Shown: positions 1 to 7,123, numbered from the stretch's first letter. The stretch: 8,823 bases of DNA from an uncultured Mucispirillum sp. (GCA_910586745.1 CAJUJZ010000093.1:1-8823), one strand, 5' to 3'. A program made the numbers and translations. Notes: generated from the letters alone by a model not told the origin.

Positions 1-1258
1 AATATTAATAAATAAATTAAAATATAAAAAAATAGTTCTTATTATAAGTATAATCTTTAATTTATCAATATTAGGTTATTTTAAATATTATAACTTTTTT
101 ATGGATTTAATAGGGCTTGATTTAGTAAATTTCTTTTTATCAGAAAATGAAAAAATCAAATCTATTGTTGAAGTTGCACTGCCACTTGGTATAAGTTTTT
201 ATGTATTTCAAGGTATCAGCTATTTAATTGATGTATATAAAGGAGAAGTTAAAGCTGCATATAACTTTATTAATTTTGCAAGTTATATTACGCTGTTTCC
301 ACAGCTTGTAGCTGGTCCAATAGTCCGATATTCTCATATAGGGCATGAGTTAACATATAGAGAGATTACTGTTGATAGATTTAGTAATGGTGCTTCCCGA
401 TTTATTATGGGGCTTGCTAAAAAATTATTAATAGCTGATACATTAGGTAGAGTTGCAGATGCTGCTTTTGCTGTTCCAAACGGTGAACTTTCAGCATTTA
501 GTGCATGGTTAGGTATTATCAGTTATTCACTTCAGATTTATTTTGATTTTTCTGGTTATTCAGATATGGCAATAGGTATTGGACATATGCTTGGATTTAA
601 ATTTCCAGAAAATTTTAATTATCCATATATTTCAAAAAGTGTAAAAGAGTTTTGGAGGAGATGGCATATTTCTTTATCAACATGGTTTCGTGATTATGTT
701 TATATACCACTTGGAGGAAATAGAAAAGGGAAGTTTAGAAGTTATATAAATCAAATTATTGTATTTTTTCTTTGTGGTTTATGGCATGGTGCCAGTATAA
801 TGTTTGTTTTATGGGGTTTATATCATGGCTTTTTCTTAACTATTGAAAAAATGTTTCCTAAACTCATAGAGAAGATACCATTAGTATTGAAACATTGTTA
901 TGTTATATTAATGTTTATGTTTGGATGGGTGCTTTTCAGAGCAAATACATTTGAGCAGGCTGTTAATTACTATAAATCTTTATTTGGATTTTATCCGGAA
1001 CATATTAAAGAAAGTATGGTATATCTAAATGCATTTGCAGGTGATTATATTATTGCATTAATTGCAGGTATCGTATTATCAACACCTGTTTTTCCATATT
1101 TACGCTCAAAATATCAGATTATTTTTGATAATGCAGGCATCATTAAAAAATTTACTATGGCAGGTATAAGCAGTTTGATGATTTTACTACTGTTGTTAAT
1201 ATGTATCATGCCATTATTTGGCTCTACTTTTAAATCTTTTATATATTTTAGATTTTAA
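1..1258 (+). CDS. MBOAT-family polysaccharide O-acyltransferase (AlgI-like), 5' end outside window
   Basis: This is an integral membrane O-acyltransferase of the AlgI/DltB (MBOAT) type, which moves acetyl groups across the membrane onto extracytoplasmic polysaccharides. The frame is open from base 2 with no stop upstream of the ATG at 101. Those upstream codons encode a hydrophobic helix ending in GYFKYYNFF, as AlgI proteins have, so the gene begins outside the window. About 418 residues are visible and some 50 N-terminal residues are probably missing. Family hallmarks are PLGISFYVFQGISYLIDVY, FPQLVAGPIVRY, SGYSDMAIGIGHMLGF, EFWRRWHISLSTWFRDYVY and LWHGA, with the likely catalytic histidine at 785-787. 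Several hydrophobic segments follow up to the C-terminus. No SGNH/AlgJ-type partner follows, so any partner must lie upstream or elsewhere. The acceptor polymer cannot be told from sequence. The gene appears to end its own transcription unit, because a promoter for rsh follows. Confidence 0.93.
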   Translation, partial: ILINKLKYKKIVLIISIIFNLSILGYFKYYNFFMDLIGLDLVNFFLSENEKIKSIVEVALPLGISFYVFQGISYLIDVYKGEVKAAYNFINFASYITLFPQLVAGPIVRYSHIGHELTYREITVDRFSNGASRFIMGLAKKLLIADTLGRVADAAFAVPNGELSAFSAWLGIISYSLQIYFDFSGYSDMAIGIGHMLGFKFPENFNYPYISKSVKEFWRRWHISLSTWFRDYVYIPLGGNRKGKFRSYINQIIVFFLCGLWHGASIMFVLWGLYHGFFLTIEKMFPKLIEKIPLVLKHCYVILMFMFGWVLFRANTFEQAVNYYKSLFGFYPEHIKESMVYLNAFAGDYIIALIAGIVLSTPVFPYLRSKYQIIFDNAGIIKKFTMAGISSLMILLLLLICIMPLFGSTFKSFIYFRF

Positions 1259-1261
1259 GGG

Positions 1262-1283
1262 TAAAAATTCAAATTAATTTTTA
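1262..1283 (+). terminator. Weak A/T-only stem-loop after the MBOAT gene
   Basis: TAAAAATT (1262-1269) pairs with AATTTTTA (1276-1283) around a 6-nt loop, just after the MBOAT stop codon. The stem is eight A-U pairs with no G-C, and the T run lies inside the 3' arm. It could help end the upstream transcript, but such stems are common by chance in DNA this AT-rich. Confidence 0.22.
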
Positions 1284-1290
1284 AAATCAC

Positions 1291-1319
1291 TTGATACTTC
1301 TATCATTCCATTTTATAAT
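1291..1319 (+). promoter_or_regulatory. Sigma70-type promoter driving rsh and probably the Pse genes
   Basis: A -35 box TTGATA (1291-1296, 5 of 6 consensus) and a perfect -10 box TATAAT (1314-1319) are separated by 17 nt, the optimal spacing. Transcription would start near 1326, giving a leader of about 20 nt before the rsh ATG at 1347. From rsh to the window end no gap exceeds about 150 nt and I saw no convincing terminator, so this promoter may serve the whole set. Internal promoters inside rsh cannot be excluded. Confidence 0.7.
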
Positions 1320-1346
1320 ACATATTAATTTGTATGGTATTTGCTT

Positions 1347-3488
1347 ATGAGTATTCAAAAAACAATTAGACTTATGGATATTCAGGATAAAGTTTTAAGC
1401 AACAATCCTGAAGCCCAGATAGATAAATTAAATATTGCTTATGTTTATGCAGCCCAGCAGCACAGGGGGCAGATTAGGCAGAGTGGGGAGGCATATCTCT
1501 CCCACCCGTTAAATGTTGCCTATATTCTTGCTGAAATGAAAATGGATGTGGACTGTATTATTGCAGGTCTTCTGCATGACACTATTGAAGATACTGATAC
1601 GACTTATGAAGTGATAGACGAAATGTTTGGCTTATCAGTTGCATTTTTAGTAGATGCAGTATCAAAAATAAGCAAAATTCCATTCCAGTCAAAAGAAGAA
1701 AAACAGGCAGAATCTTTTAGAAAAATGCTTATATCTATGAGTGATGATATAAGGGTTATTATTATTAAACTTGCAGATAGATTACATAATATGCGGACTA
1801 TTGAAAGCTTAAGGGAAGATAAACAGAAACGCATAGCAAGAGAAACTATGGATATTTATGCTCCACTTGCAGACAGGCTTGGTATCGCCTGGATAAAATG
1901 GGAGTTAGAAGACAGAGCGTTCCGTGTATTAAACCCAGAAATGTATTATGAAATACACCAGAAAGTAAAAATGAAACGGGGCGAGCGGGAAGAATATTTA
2001 AGCGAAGTTAAAGATATTATTTCACTATCTCTACAGAAAGCAAATATTGAAGGAGAAATATCAGGAAGACCTAAACATTTTTACAGTATATACTCTAAAA
2101 TGATAAAAAAAGGGACATCCTTTGAAGATATTTTTGATTTACTGGCTCTGCGTGTTATTGTTAATACAAAATCAGACTGTTATTCTGCCCTTGGTATTAT
2201 CCACTCTTTATGGACTCCAATACCGCACAGAATAAAAGACTACATTGCGAATCCAAAAGCCAATATGTACCAGTCAATACATACTACTGTTATGGGGCCT
2301 GGTGGTATGATGATAGAATTTCAAATTCGTACAAGACAAATGCATAAAATAGCTGAAGAAGGGGTTGCAGCTCACTGGGCATATAAAGAAGGTCGTATAT
2401 TTAATCCTAAAGAAGATAAACAGTTTGTATGGCTCAGGCGTGCATTAGAAGATGATAATAAGGAAAAACCACCTACTGAGTTTGTAAATGCTATTAAAGA
2501 AGATGTATTTCAGGAGCAGATATTTGTTTTTACTCCGCACGGTCATGTTGTAGAACTTCCTGTTGGTTCAACACCTATTGATTTTGCCTATGCTATCCAC
2601 TCTCAGGTTGGCCATACATGTGTTGGTGCAAAAATTAACGGCAGAATAGCACCATTAAAGATAAAGTTAAACAGTGGTGATAAAGTAGAGATTTTAACAT
2701 CACAAACTCAGGAGCCTAGAAAAGACTGGCTGAATATTGTAAAAACTAACAGAGCTTATTCAAGAATTAGTGCTTTTTTACGGAAAAAAGATGCAGAAAA
2801 AGCTATTTTAACAGGCAGAGAGATTTTAAATAAAGAATTTAAACATTCTGGACTTGATTTTGAAGAAATAATTTCAGATAAGCAGGATTTGAAAAAAGCC
2901 CTTGATAAATTTTCAATGCATAGTCTTGATGAATTAATCACTCATGTTGGGTTTGGTCAAATTTCGGCAAGAAAATTGCTACATTTTTTTTTACCTGATA
3001 TCAGAGAAGAAGAAATAGATGTTGTAAAGCAGGTTATTAACAGGAAATTAGAGCCATTTAAAGTAAGTGGTATAGATAATATGATGATTAAAACTGCTAA
3101 ATGCTGCTCACCACTGCCGGGCGATGCTATTAAAGGATATGTTTCAACAGGCAGGGGAATAATTGTCCATAAAGCAGACTGTCCAAATATTGCAAAATTG
3201 GAGGACAATAAAGACAGAATAGTTGATGTAGAGTGGGATAATTCTAACAGGCTGAGTATGCCTGTTAAATATAAAGCAATACTTGAAGATATGCCTGGGG
3301 TATTTGTTGAAATATCCACTATTATAAAAGATATGGGCTTAAATATTTATGAAATGAATATAAAAAATTATGGTGATGGCACAGCAAAAATGGAATTTGT
3401 TGTAATGGTTAAAAATAAACAGCAGTCAGATATGCTTTCTGAAAAAATATGCAGTAATAAGCATGTGATTTCGGTAAAACAAAGTTAA
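1347..3488 (+). CDS. rsh: Bifunctional (p)ppGpp synthetase/hydrolase (RelA/SpoT homologue)
   Basis: This cytoplasmic stringent-response enzyme makes (p)ppGpp from ATP and GTP/GDP and also hydrolyses it. In the 713-residue protein the HD hydrolase domain is N-terminal (SHP near 53, catalytic HD at 77-78, then LADRLHNMRT). The synthetase follows: GRPKHFYSIYSKM near 241-252, RIKD at 295-298, and IEFQIRT near 323-329. The intact HD residues and an RxKD rather than an acidic ExDD motif point to the bifunctional class. A TGS domain (about 391-452), a zinc-finger-like region with CC at 586-587, and a C-terminal ACT domain (about 641-711) complete a full-length long RSH. I chose the ATG at 1347; a TTG at 1341 and an ATG at 1374 are in frame. 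None has a good Shine-Dalgarno. pseB begins 15 nt after the stop, so co-transcription with the glycan genes is likely. A T9 run at 2984-2992 is read through in frame. Confidence 0.96.
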   Translation: MSIQKTIRLMDIQDKVLSNNPEAQIDKLNIAYVYAAQQHRGQIRQSGEAYLSHPLNVAYILAEMKMDVDCIIAGLLHDTIEDTDTTYEVIDEMFGLSVAFLVDAVSKISKIPFQSKEEKQAESFRKMLISMSDDIRVIIIKLADRLHNMRTIESLREDKQKRIARETMDIYAPLADRLGIAWIKWELEDRAFRVLNPEMYYEIHQKVKMKRGEREEYLSEVKDIISLSLQKANIEGEISGRPKHFYSIYSKMIKKGTSFEDIFDLLALRVIVNTKSDCYSALGIIHSLWTPIPHRIKDYIANPKANMYQSIHTTVMGPGGMMIEFQIRTRQMHKIAEEGVAAHWAYKEGRIFNPKEDKQFVWLRRALEDDNKEKPPTEFVNAIKEDVFQEQIFVFTPHGHVVELPVGSTPIDFAYAIHSQVGHTCVGAKINGRIAPLKIKLNSGDKVEILTSQTQEPRKDWLNIVKTNRAYSRISAFLRKKDAEKAILTGREILNKEFKHSGLDFEEIISDKQDLKKALDKFSMHSLDELITHVGFGQISARKLLHFFLPDIREEEIDVVKQVINRKLEPFKVSGIDNMMIKTAKCCSPLPGDAIKGYVSTGRGIIVHKADCPNIAKLEDNKDRIVDVEWDNSNRLSMPVKYKAILEDMPGVFVEISTIIKDMGLNIYEMNIKNYGDGTAKMEFVVMVKNKQQSDMLSEKICSNKHVISVKQS

Positions 3489-3492
3489 TTTT

Positions 3493-3497
3493 AGGAG
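3493..3497 (+). promoter_or_regulatory. Ribosome binding site of pseB
   Basis: AGGAG lies 6 nt before the ATG at 3504, in the 15-nt gap after rsh. It fixes the pseB start and shows that pseB can be initiated independently of ribosomes leaving rsh. Confidence 0.8.
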
Positions 3498-3503
3498 ATT
3501 TAT

Positions 3504-4505
3504 ATGTTTAATGGAAAAAATATTTTAATTACAGGTGGTACAGGCACTTTTGGCAAACAGTTTGTAAAATATATTGCCGAACACTATAAGCCAAATAAAA
3601 TTATTATTTTTTCCAGAGATGAATTTAAACAGTATGAAATGGAAAGAAAGTATAAAAACATAGGCAATCTCCGATTTTTTATAGGCGATGTTAGAGATAG
3701 AGATAGATTAAACCGTGCATTTTATGGTGTAGATTACATAGTTCATGCAGCAGCATCTAAACAGGTAGTTGCAGCAGAATATAACCCTTTTGAAGCTATT
3801 AAAACAAATATTATAGGTGCAGAAAATGTAATAGAAGCAGCTATTGATGCAGGTGTTAAAAAAGTTGTTGCATTATCTACTGATAAAGCTGCAAACCCTA
3901 TTAACTTATATGGTGCTACAAAACTTGCAAGTGATAAATTATTTGTAGCAGGCAATGCTTATGCTGGCGGCAGGATTACAAGGTTCAGTGTTGTAAGATA
4001 CGGCAATGTACTTGGCAGCCGTGGTTCTGTTTTACCATTATTTTTAGAGCAGAAGAAAAAAGGTTTAATCACCATAACCAACAGGCAGATGACAAGATTC
4101 TGGATAACAATTGAGCAGGCTATTGAACTTGTTATAAAAACATTTCATGAAATGGAAGGTGGTGAAATATTTGTTCCAAAAATACCATCTGCTACTATGG
4201 AAGAATTTGCAAAAATTATTGCACCAGAATGTAAAATAGAAGATATTGGTATTAGACCTGGTGAAAAAATACATGAGATAATGATTCCAAGCGATGATGC
4301 ACGCCATACATTAGAATTTGATGACCATTACAGAATTATGCCTGAATTTAGAAACTGGGAAACCTCATCAAAACGGTTAAATGGTAAAATTCTGCCAGAA
4401 TATTTCTGCTATTCAAGTGATAATAACCCTGAAAAAATAAACCCTGAATTTTTACGCAAAATGGCAGAGGAAGTTCAAGAAAAAATTAATGATATGGCAA
4501 AGTAA
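3504..4505 (+). CDS. pseB: UDP-N-acetylglucosamine 4,6-dehydratase (inverting), first step of Pse synthesis
   Basis: PseB is a short-chain dehydrogenase/reductase that uses bound NADP to remove water from UDP-GlcNAc and invert C5, giving UDP-2-acetamido-2,6-dideoxy-beta-L-arabino-hexos-4-ulose. The 333-residue protein is of normal family length. It has the Rossmann nucleotide motif GGTGTFG at 11-17, SRDEFKQYEM at 37-46, GDVRDRDRL near 61-69, the catalytic TDK at 126-128 in LSTDKAANP, and YGATK at 136-140, giving the Tyr/Lys pair. NPINLYGATK is a strong PseB/FlaA1/CapD-family signature. Its product is the substrate of PseC, whose gene starts 1 nt after this stop. CapD-type capsule dehydratases share the fold, but the small soluble size without membrane helices, together with pseC, pseH and pseI downstream, favours PseB. 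Confidence 0.95.
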   Translation: MFNGKNILITGGTGTFGKQFVKYIAEHYKPNKIIIFSRDEFKQYEMERKYKNIGNLRFFIGDVRDRDRLNRAFYGVDYIVHAAASKQVVAAEYNPFEAIKTNIIGAENVIEAAIDAGVKKVVALSTDKAANPINLYGATKLASDKLFVAGNAYAGGRITRFSVVRYGNVLGSRGSVLPLFLEQKKKGLITITNRQMTRFWITIEQAIELVIKTFHEMEGGEIFVPKIPSATMEEFAKIIAPECKIEDIGIRPGEKIHEIMIPSDDARHTLEFDDHYRIMPEFRNWETSSKRLNGKILPEYFCYSSDNNPEKINPEFLRKMAEEVQEKINDMAK

Positions 4506-4506
4506 G

Positions 4507-5643
4507 ATGAATAAAATTACTTATGGCAGACAGACTATTAGTCAAGATGATATAGATGAAGTTATAAAAGCATTAAAATCTCCAGCTATTACTCAAGGTG
4601 AATATGTTACTGCTTTTGAAAATGCTTTAAAAGAATATACCGGTGCAAAATATGCCATTGTAGTATCTTCAGGTACGGCAGCACTTCATACTGCTTATGC
4701 AGCTTTAGGATTAAAAGAATATGAAGAAATAATTACATGTCCTAATACTTTTGCTGCAACAAGTAATGCTGCCCTTTATTTAAATGCAAAAGTTAAGTTT
4801 GCAGATATAAATGCAGATGATTTTTTAATTGATGAAAATAAAATAAATCCACTTATTACAAAAAATACAAAAATAATTACACCTATCCACTATGCTGGTC
4901 TTACTTGTAATATGGAAGAAATCAGCAAAACTGCAAAAAATCATAATATAAAAATAGTAGAAGATGCTTGTCATGCTCTTGGCAGTTATTATAAAAACAG
5001 CAAAACTGGCAGCTGTGATTATTCTGATGCAGCAGTTTTCAGCTTTCATCCAGTAAAGCATATTACTACAGCAGAGGGTGGTGCTGTTCTTACAAATGAT
5101 GAAGAAGTGTATAAAAAATGTCTTTTATTTCGCAGTCATGGTATGGAAAAAGTTAGTTTTAAACATATACCAGACAGTCCCGCATATCATGAAATGCAGC
5201 TTTTAGGCTATAACTACAGAATGACAGATATTCAGGCTGCTTTAGGTATCAGTCAGCTTAAAAAAATAGAGAGTTTTGTAAAAAGAAGATTAGAGATTGC
5301 AGACATATATTATGATGCATTTAAAAACAGCAGTAAAGTGAAAATGCAGAAAAGGTATAATAACAGGCTTAATTCTCACCATTTATTTTCAGTAGTGTTT
5401 GAAAATAATTCTTTAAGAGATAAAGTATATTATTATTTAAAAGAAAATAATATATTTACTCAAATCCACTATATGCCTGTAAATAAGCACCCCTATTATG
5501 AATTATTAGGATATGATTATAAAGAAACACCGCTTGCCTATGATTTTTACAGGCGTGAGCTTTCTCTGCCTGTTTATCCGCTTTTAACTAATGAAGAAGT
5601 TTATTTTGTAATAGATAAAATTAATACTGCATTAATGGTGTAA
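4507..5643 (+). CDS. pseC: UDP-4-amino-4,6-dideoxy-N-acetyl-beta-L-altrosamine transaminase
   Basis: PseC is a DegT/DnrJ/EryC1-type PLP aminotransferase that puts an amino group on C4 of the PseB product, usually with glutamate as donor. In the 378-residue protein, SSGTAAL (54-60) should bind the PLP phosphate, D153 in VEDACHALG should contact the pyridine nitrogen, and K184 in FHPVKHITTAEGG is the expected Schiff-base lysine. I chose the ATG at 4507, 1 nt after the pseB stop, because the protein then starts MNKITYGRQ as the family does. An in-frame ATG at 4489 lies inside pseB and would only add MIWQSK. There is no strong Shine-Dalgarno, which suggests translational coupling to pseB. The amine made here is the site that PseH acetylates, and possibly the one the downstream formyltransferase uses. 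Confidence 0.94.
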   Translation: MNKITYGRQTISQDDIDEVIKALKSPAITQGEYVTAFENALKEYTGAKYAIVVSSGTAALHTAYAALGLKEYEEIITCPNTFAATSNAALYLNAKVKFADINADDFLIDENKINPLITKNTKIITPIHYAGLTCNMEEISKTAKNHNIKIVEDACHALGSYYKNSKTGSCDYSDAAVFSFHPVKHITTAEGGAVLTNDEEVYKKCLLFRSHGMEKVSFKHIPDSPAYHEMQLLGYNYRMTDIQAALGISQLKKIESFVKRRLEIADIYYDAFKNSSKVKMQKRYNNRLNSHHLFSVVFENNSLRDKVYYYLKENNIFTQIHYMPVNKHPYYELLGYDYKETPLAYDFYRRELSLPVYPLLTNEEVYFVIDKINTALMV

Positions 5644-5645
5644 TA

Positions 5646-6461
5646 ATGAAAACAGGGATAGTTATTCAAGCAAGGCGTTCTTCAACAAGACTTAAAGATA
5701 AAATATTAATGGAACTTCCAGCAGGAAGCGGTATTTCTATGCTGGGCAGAGTAATAGTGCGTGCAAAAAAAGCATGTGATACAGTTATTCTTGCTACAAG
5801 TGACCATAAGGAAGATGATTTAACAGAGCAGGAAGCTTTAAAATATGGTGCAGAGGTATTTAGAGGCAGTCTTGAAGATGTACTCATGCGGTATATTAAG
5901 GCTTGCGAAAAATATGGAATAGAGAGAGTTGTACGCATTACGGCAGACTGCCCGTGTATTGATTATGAAGTAATAAAAGAATGTATAAATATTCATGAAA
6001 ATTCATCAGTTGATTATGTCTCCAATGTAGAAAAAAGAACATTTCCACACGGGCTTGATACAGAAGTAATAACATTATCTGCTTTAAAAAGAACTGATAT
6101 GGAAGAAAAAGATGTAAAAGTCAGAGAGCATGTAACATGGCATGCAAGAAAAAATGACAGCTATACTAAAATAGATGTGATTGAAAAAAATGGACAAAAT
6201 TATTCAGATATTCGCATTACTGTTGATACTTATGAAGATTATGCATTAATGAATTTAATTTATTTTATGCTGGGCAGTGATTTTAATTATAAAGATATTA
6301 TAAACCTTTTTGAGAAAAACAAATGGCTTAAAGTTTTAAATAATAATATATACCAGAAATATGTATTTAAAAACAGGGCAGAAGAACTTACTGAAGCTGT
6401 AAAAATTTTAGAATTAAACAGTATGTATAATGCAAAAAAAATAATAGAGAATAATAAATGA
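5646..6461 (+). CDS. SpsF-type cytidylyltransferase, likely CMP-pseudaminic acid synthetase
   Basis: This cytoplasmic nucleotidyltransferase probably activates the finished nonulosonate with CTP to give CMP-Pse, the PseF role. Its motifs match the SpsF (spore-coat polysaccharide) branch: IQARRSSTRLKDKIL at 7-21 is the nucleotide-binding loop (usual form QARxGSTRLPGKVL). ITADCPCID at 98-106, FPHGLDTEV at 133-141, REHVTWHA at 160-167 and RITVDTYEDY at 190-199 are the other family blocks. It is 271 residues long, with roughly 35 C-terminal residues that look like an extension and that I cannot assign. The start is 2 nt after the pseC stop and the end overlaps the next gene by 4 bp (ATGA), so translation is coupled. 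Family membership is clear; the exact sugar substrate is inferred from the neighbouring pse genes. Confidence 0.88.
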   Translation: MKTGIVIQARRSSTRLKDKILMELPAGSGISMLGRVIVRAKKACDTVILATSDHKEDDLTEQEALKYGAEVFRGSLEDVLMRYIKACEKYGIERVVRITADCPCIDYEVIKECINIHENSSVDYVSNVEKRTFPHGLDTEVITLSALKRTDMEEKDVKVREHVTWHARKNDSYTKIDVIEKNGQNYSDIRITVDTYEDYALMNLIYFMLGSDFNYKDIINLFEKNKWLKVLNNNIYQKYVFKNRAEELTEAVKILELNSMYNAKKIIENNK

Positions 6462-6973
6462 AAATACTGCTTTTAGGTGAAAAAAATAATTTACTTATTG
6501 ATAAACTTCTTTCACTTGGACATAGTGCTGATATAATATGTGATAAAATTACTATTGAAACAGCTAAAAAATATGATTTTTTGATAAGTTTTGGCTACCG
6601 TTATATTTTAAAAAAAGATGTAATAGATTTTTTCCCTGATAAAATAATTAATCTTCATATATCACTTTTACCTTACAATCGTGGTGCAGACCCTAATTTA
6701 TGGAGTTATTTAGAAGATACTCCAAAAGGTGTAACTATTCATTATATTGATGAAAGCATAGATACTGGCAATATTATTTTACAAAAAGAAGTTCAAGACG
6801 ACATTCAAAATGATACCTTAAAAACAAGCTATGACAGATTAATAAATGAAATAGTTATGCTTTTCAATAATAATGCAGAAAATATATTAAATGGCAGTAT
6901 ATCATCATATCCTCAAACTATTAATAATGTAAATGCTATAGGGGGGGGGAAACAGGCAGCCTGCACAGAATAA
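6458..6973 (+). CDS. Sugar N-formyltransferase, phase-variable; out of frame at its 3' end in this sequence
   Basis: The protein belongs to the formyltransferase family that uses N10-formyltetrahydrofolate (FMT, ArnA N-domain, VioF, WbtJ). The catalytic triad is visible: N65 and H67 in INLHISLLPYNRG and D102 in ESIDTGNI, together with GVTIHYIDE at 91-99. At about 200 residues when complete it is too short for a methionyl-tRNA formyltransferase, and its location argues for a sugar amine substrate. At codon 162 it enters a G9 tract (6941-6949) and then reads only KQAACTE before stopping. The alternative frame after the tract adds a family-like C-terminus up to 7068. Tracts of 7 or 10 G would give 202 or 203 residues; the present 171-residue form keeps the triad but lacks the last 39 residues. 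The start overlaps the pseF-like stop by 4 bp (ATGA). Target specificity is inferred. Confidence 0.85.
   Translation: MKILLLGEKNNLLIDKLLSLGHSADIICDKITIETAKKYDFLISFGYRYILKKDVIDFFPDKIINLHISLLPYNRGADPNLWSYLEDTPKGVTIHYIDESIDTGNIILQKEVQDDIQNDTLKTSYDRLINEIVMLFNNNAENILNGSISSYPQTINNVNAIGGGKQAACTE
6941..6949 (+). repeat. Poly-G (G9) simple sequence repeat, probable contingency tract
   Basis: Nine consecutive G lie inside the formyltransferase coding region. Long G runs are very rare in DNA this AT-rich and resemble the slippage-prone poly-G tracts of Campylobacter and Helicobacter surface-glycan genes. Length modulo 3 decides the downstream frame: G7 or G10 gives the long protein, G9 (here) stops at 6973, and G8 stops about a dozen codons after the tract. 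Confidence 0.88.
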
Positions 6974-7068
6974 AAGATAAAAATAAATATCTTCATTTAA
7001 TAGAATTAAAAATGTGGGATACTCCTGTTAAAGAATTAAAAGGAGCCGCATATAAAATAAAAAGTTAA
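6949..7068 (+). other. Out-of-frame C-terminal coding segment of the formyltransferase
   Basis: Read from 6949, this frame stays open for 39 codons to a TAA at 7066-7068. It starts ETGSLHRIKDKNKYLHLIE and continues with MWDTPVKELKG. A G-S-x-H-R-x-K-D block followed by a W-D/N-T-P segment is what I expect at the C-terminus of short sugar formyltransferases, so this is the missing end of the gene at 6458 and not a separate gene. No start codon or ribosome binding site precedes it. Confidence 0.82.
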
Positions 7069-7100
7069 GAAGAGATATTTTTTATTAATTTTCTTCTTAA
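7065..7100 (+). promoter_or_regulatory. Upstream alternative hairpin (arm A) competing with the pseH RBS hairpin
   Basis: TTAAGAAGAGA (7065-7075) can pair with TTTTCTTCTTAA (within 7090-7100) through 11 pairs, one of them G-U, leaving a 14-nt loop. Its 3' arm is the segment that also forms the RBS hairpin at 7083-7122, so the two folds exclude each other. The 5' arm contains the stop codon (7066-7068) of the long formyltransferase frame, so ribosomes in that frame would disrupt it. No U tract follows, so it is not a standard terminator. Confidence 0.45.
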
Positions 7101-7122
7101 TAATATAAGAAGGAAATTAATA
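7083..7122 (+). promoter_or_regulatory. 17-bp hairpin that sequesters the pseH ribosome binding site
   Basis: Bases 7083-7099 pair with 7106-7122 through 17 consecutive pairs (14 A-U, 2 G-C, 1 G-U) around a 6-nt loop ATAATA. The 3' arm holds AAGAAGGA (7107-7114), the only Shine-Dalgarno for the ATG at 7124, and ends two bases before that codon. In RNA this would hide the RBS until something melts or replaces the stem. There is no downstream U tract to make it a terminator. The pairing was read directly by hand; folding in the cell is inferred. Confidence 0.6.
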
Positions 7123-7123
7123 T

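Noticed and set aside
101..1258. ATG at 101 as the start of the MBOAT gene.
   Set aside because: The frame is open to the window edge and the codons before it encode the expected membrane helix of AlgI proteins, with no ribosome binding site before 101.
2984..2992. T9 homopolymer inside rsh, which could be a slippage site.
   Set aside because: It is read in frame as part of LHFFLPD, the protein is full length on both sides, and T runs of this size are expected in such AT-rich DNA.
2957..3319. Open antisense frame of 120 codons opposite rsh, and other reverse-strand frames of 60-100 codons.
   Set aside because: They lie fully opposite conserved genes, have no recognisable domains and no convincing ribosome binding sites; they are shadows of AT-rich coding sequence.
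3307..3329. TTGAAA and TATAAA near the end of rsh as an internal promoter for pseB.
   Set aside because: The spacer is only 11 nt, too short for a sigma70 promoter.
3379..3395. TGGCAC in the 3' part of rsh as a sigma54 promoter, common for flagellar genes.
   Set aside because: The required TTGC element at the correct spacing is absent.
4489..4506. Upstream ATG for pseC overlapping pseB.
   Set aside because: It would add MIWQSK, which has no family match; the ATG at 4507 gives the normal N-terminus.
6458..6973. Methionyl-tRNA formyltransferase (fmt).
   Set aside because: Although the catalytic motifs match, the protein is far shorter than Fmt, lacks its C-terminal tRNA-binding domain and sits inside a nonulosonate operon.
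7065..7122. Intrinsic terminator between the formyltransferase and pseH genes.
   Set aside because: Neither possible hairpin is followed by a U tract and the stems are A/U-rich; the position over the ribosome binding site suits translational control better.
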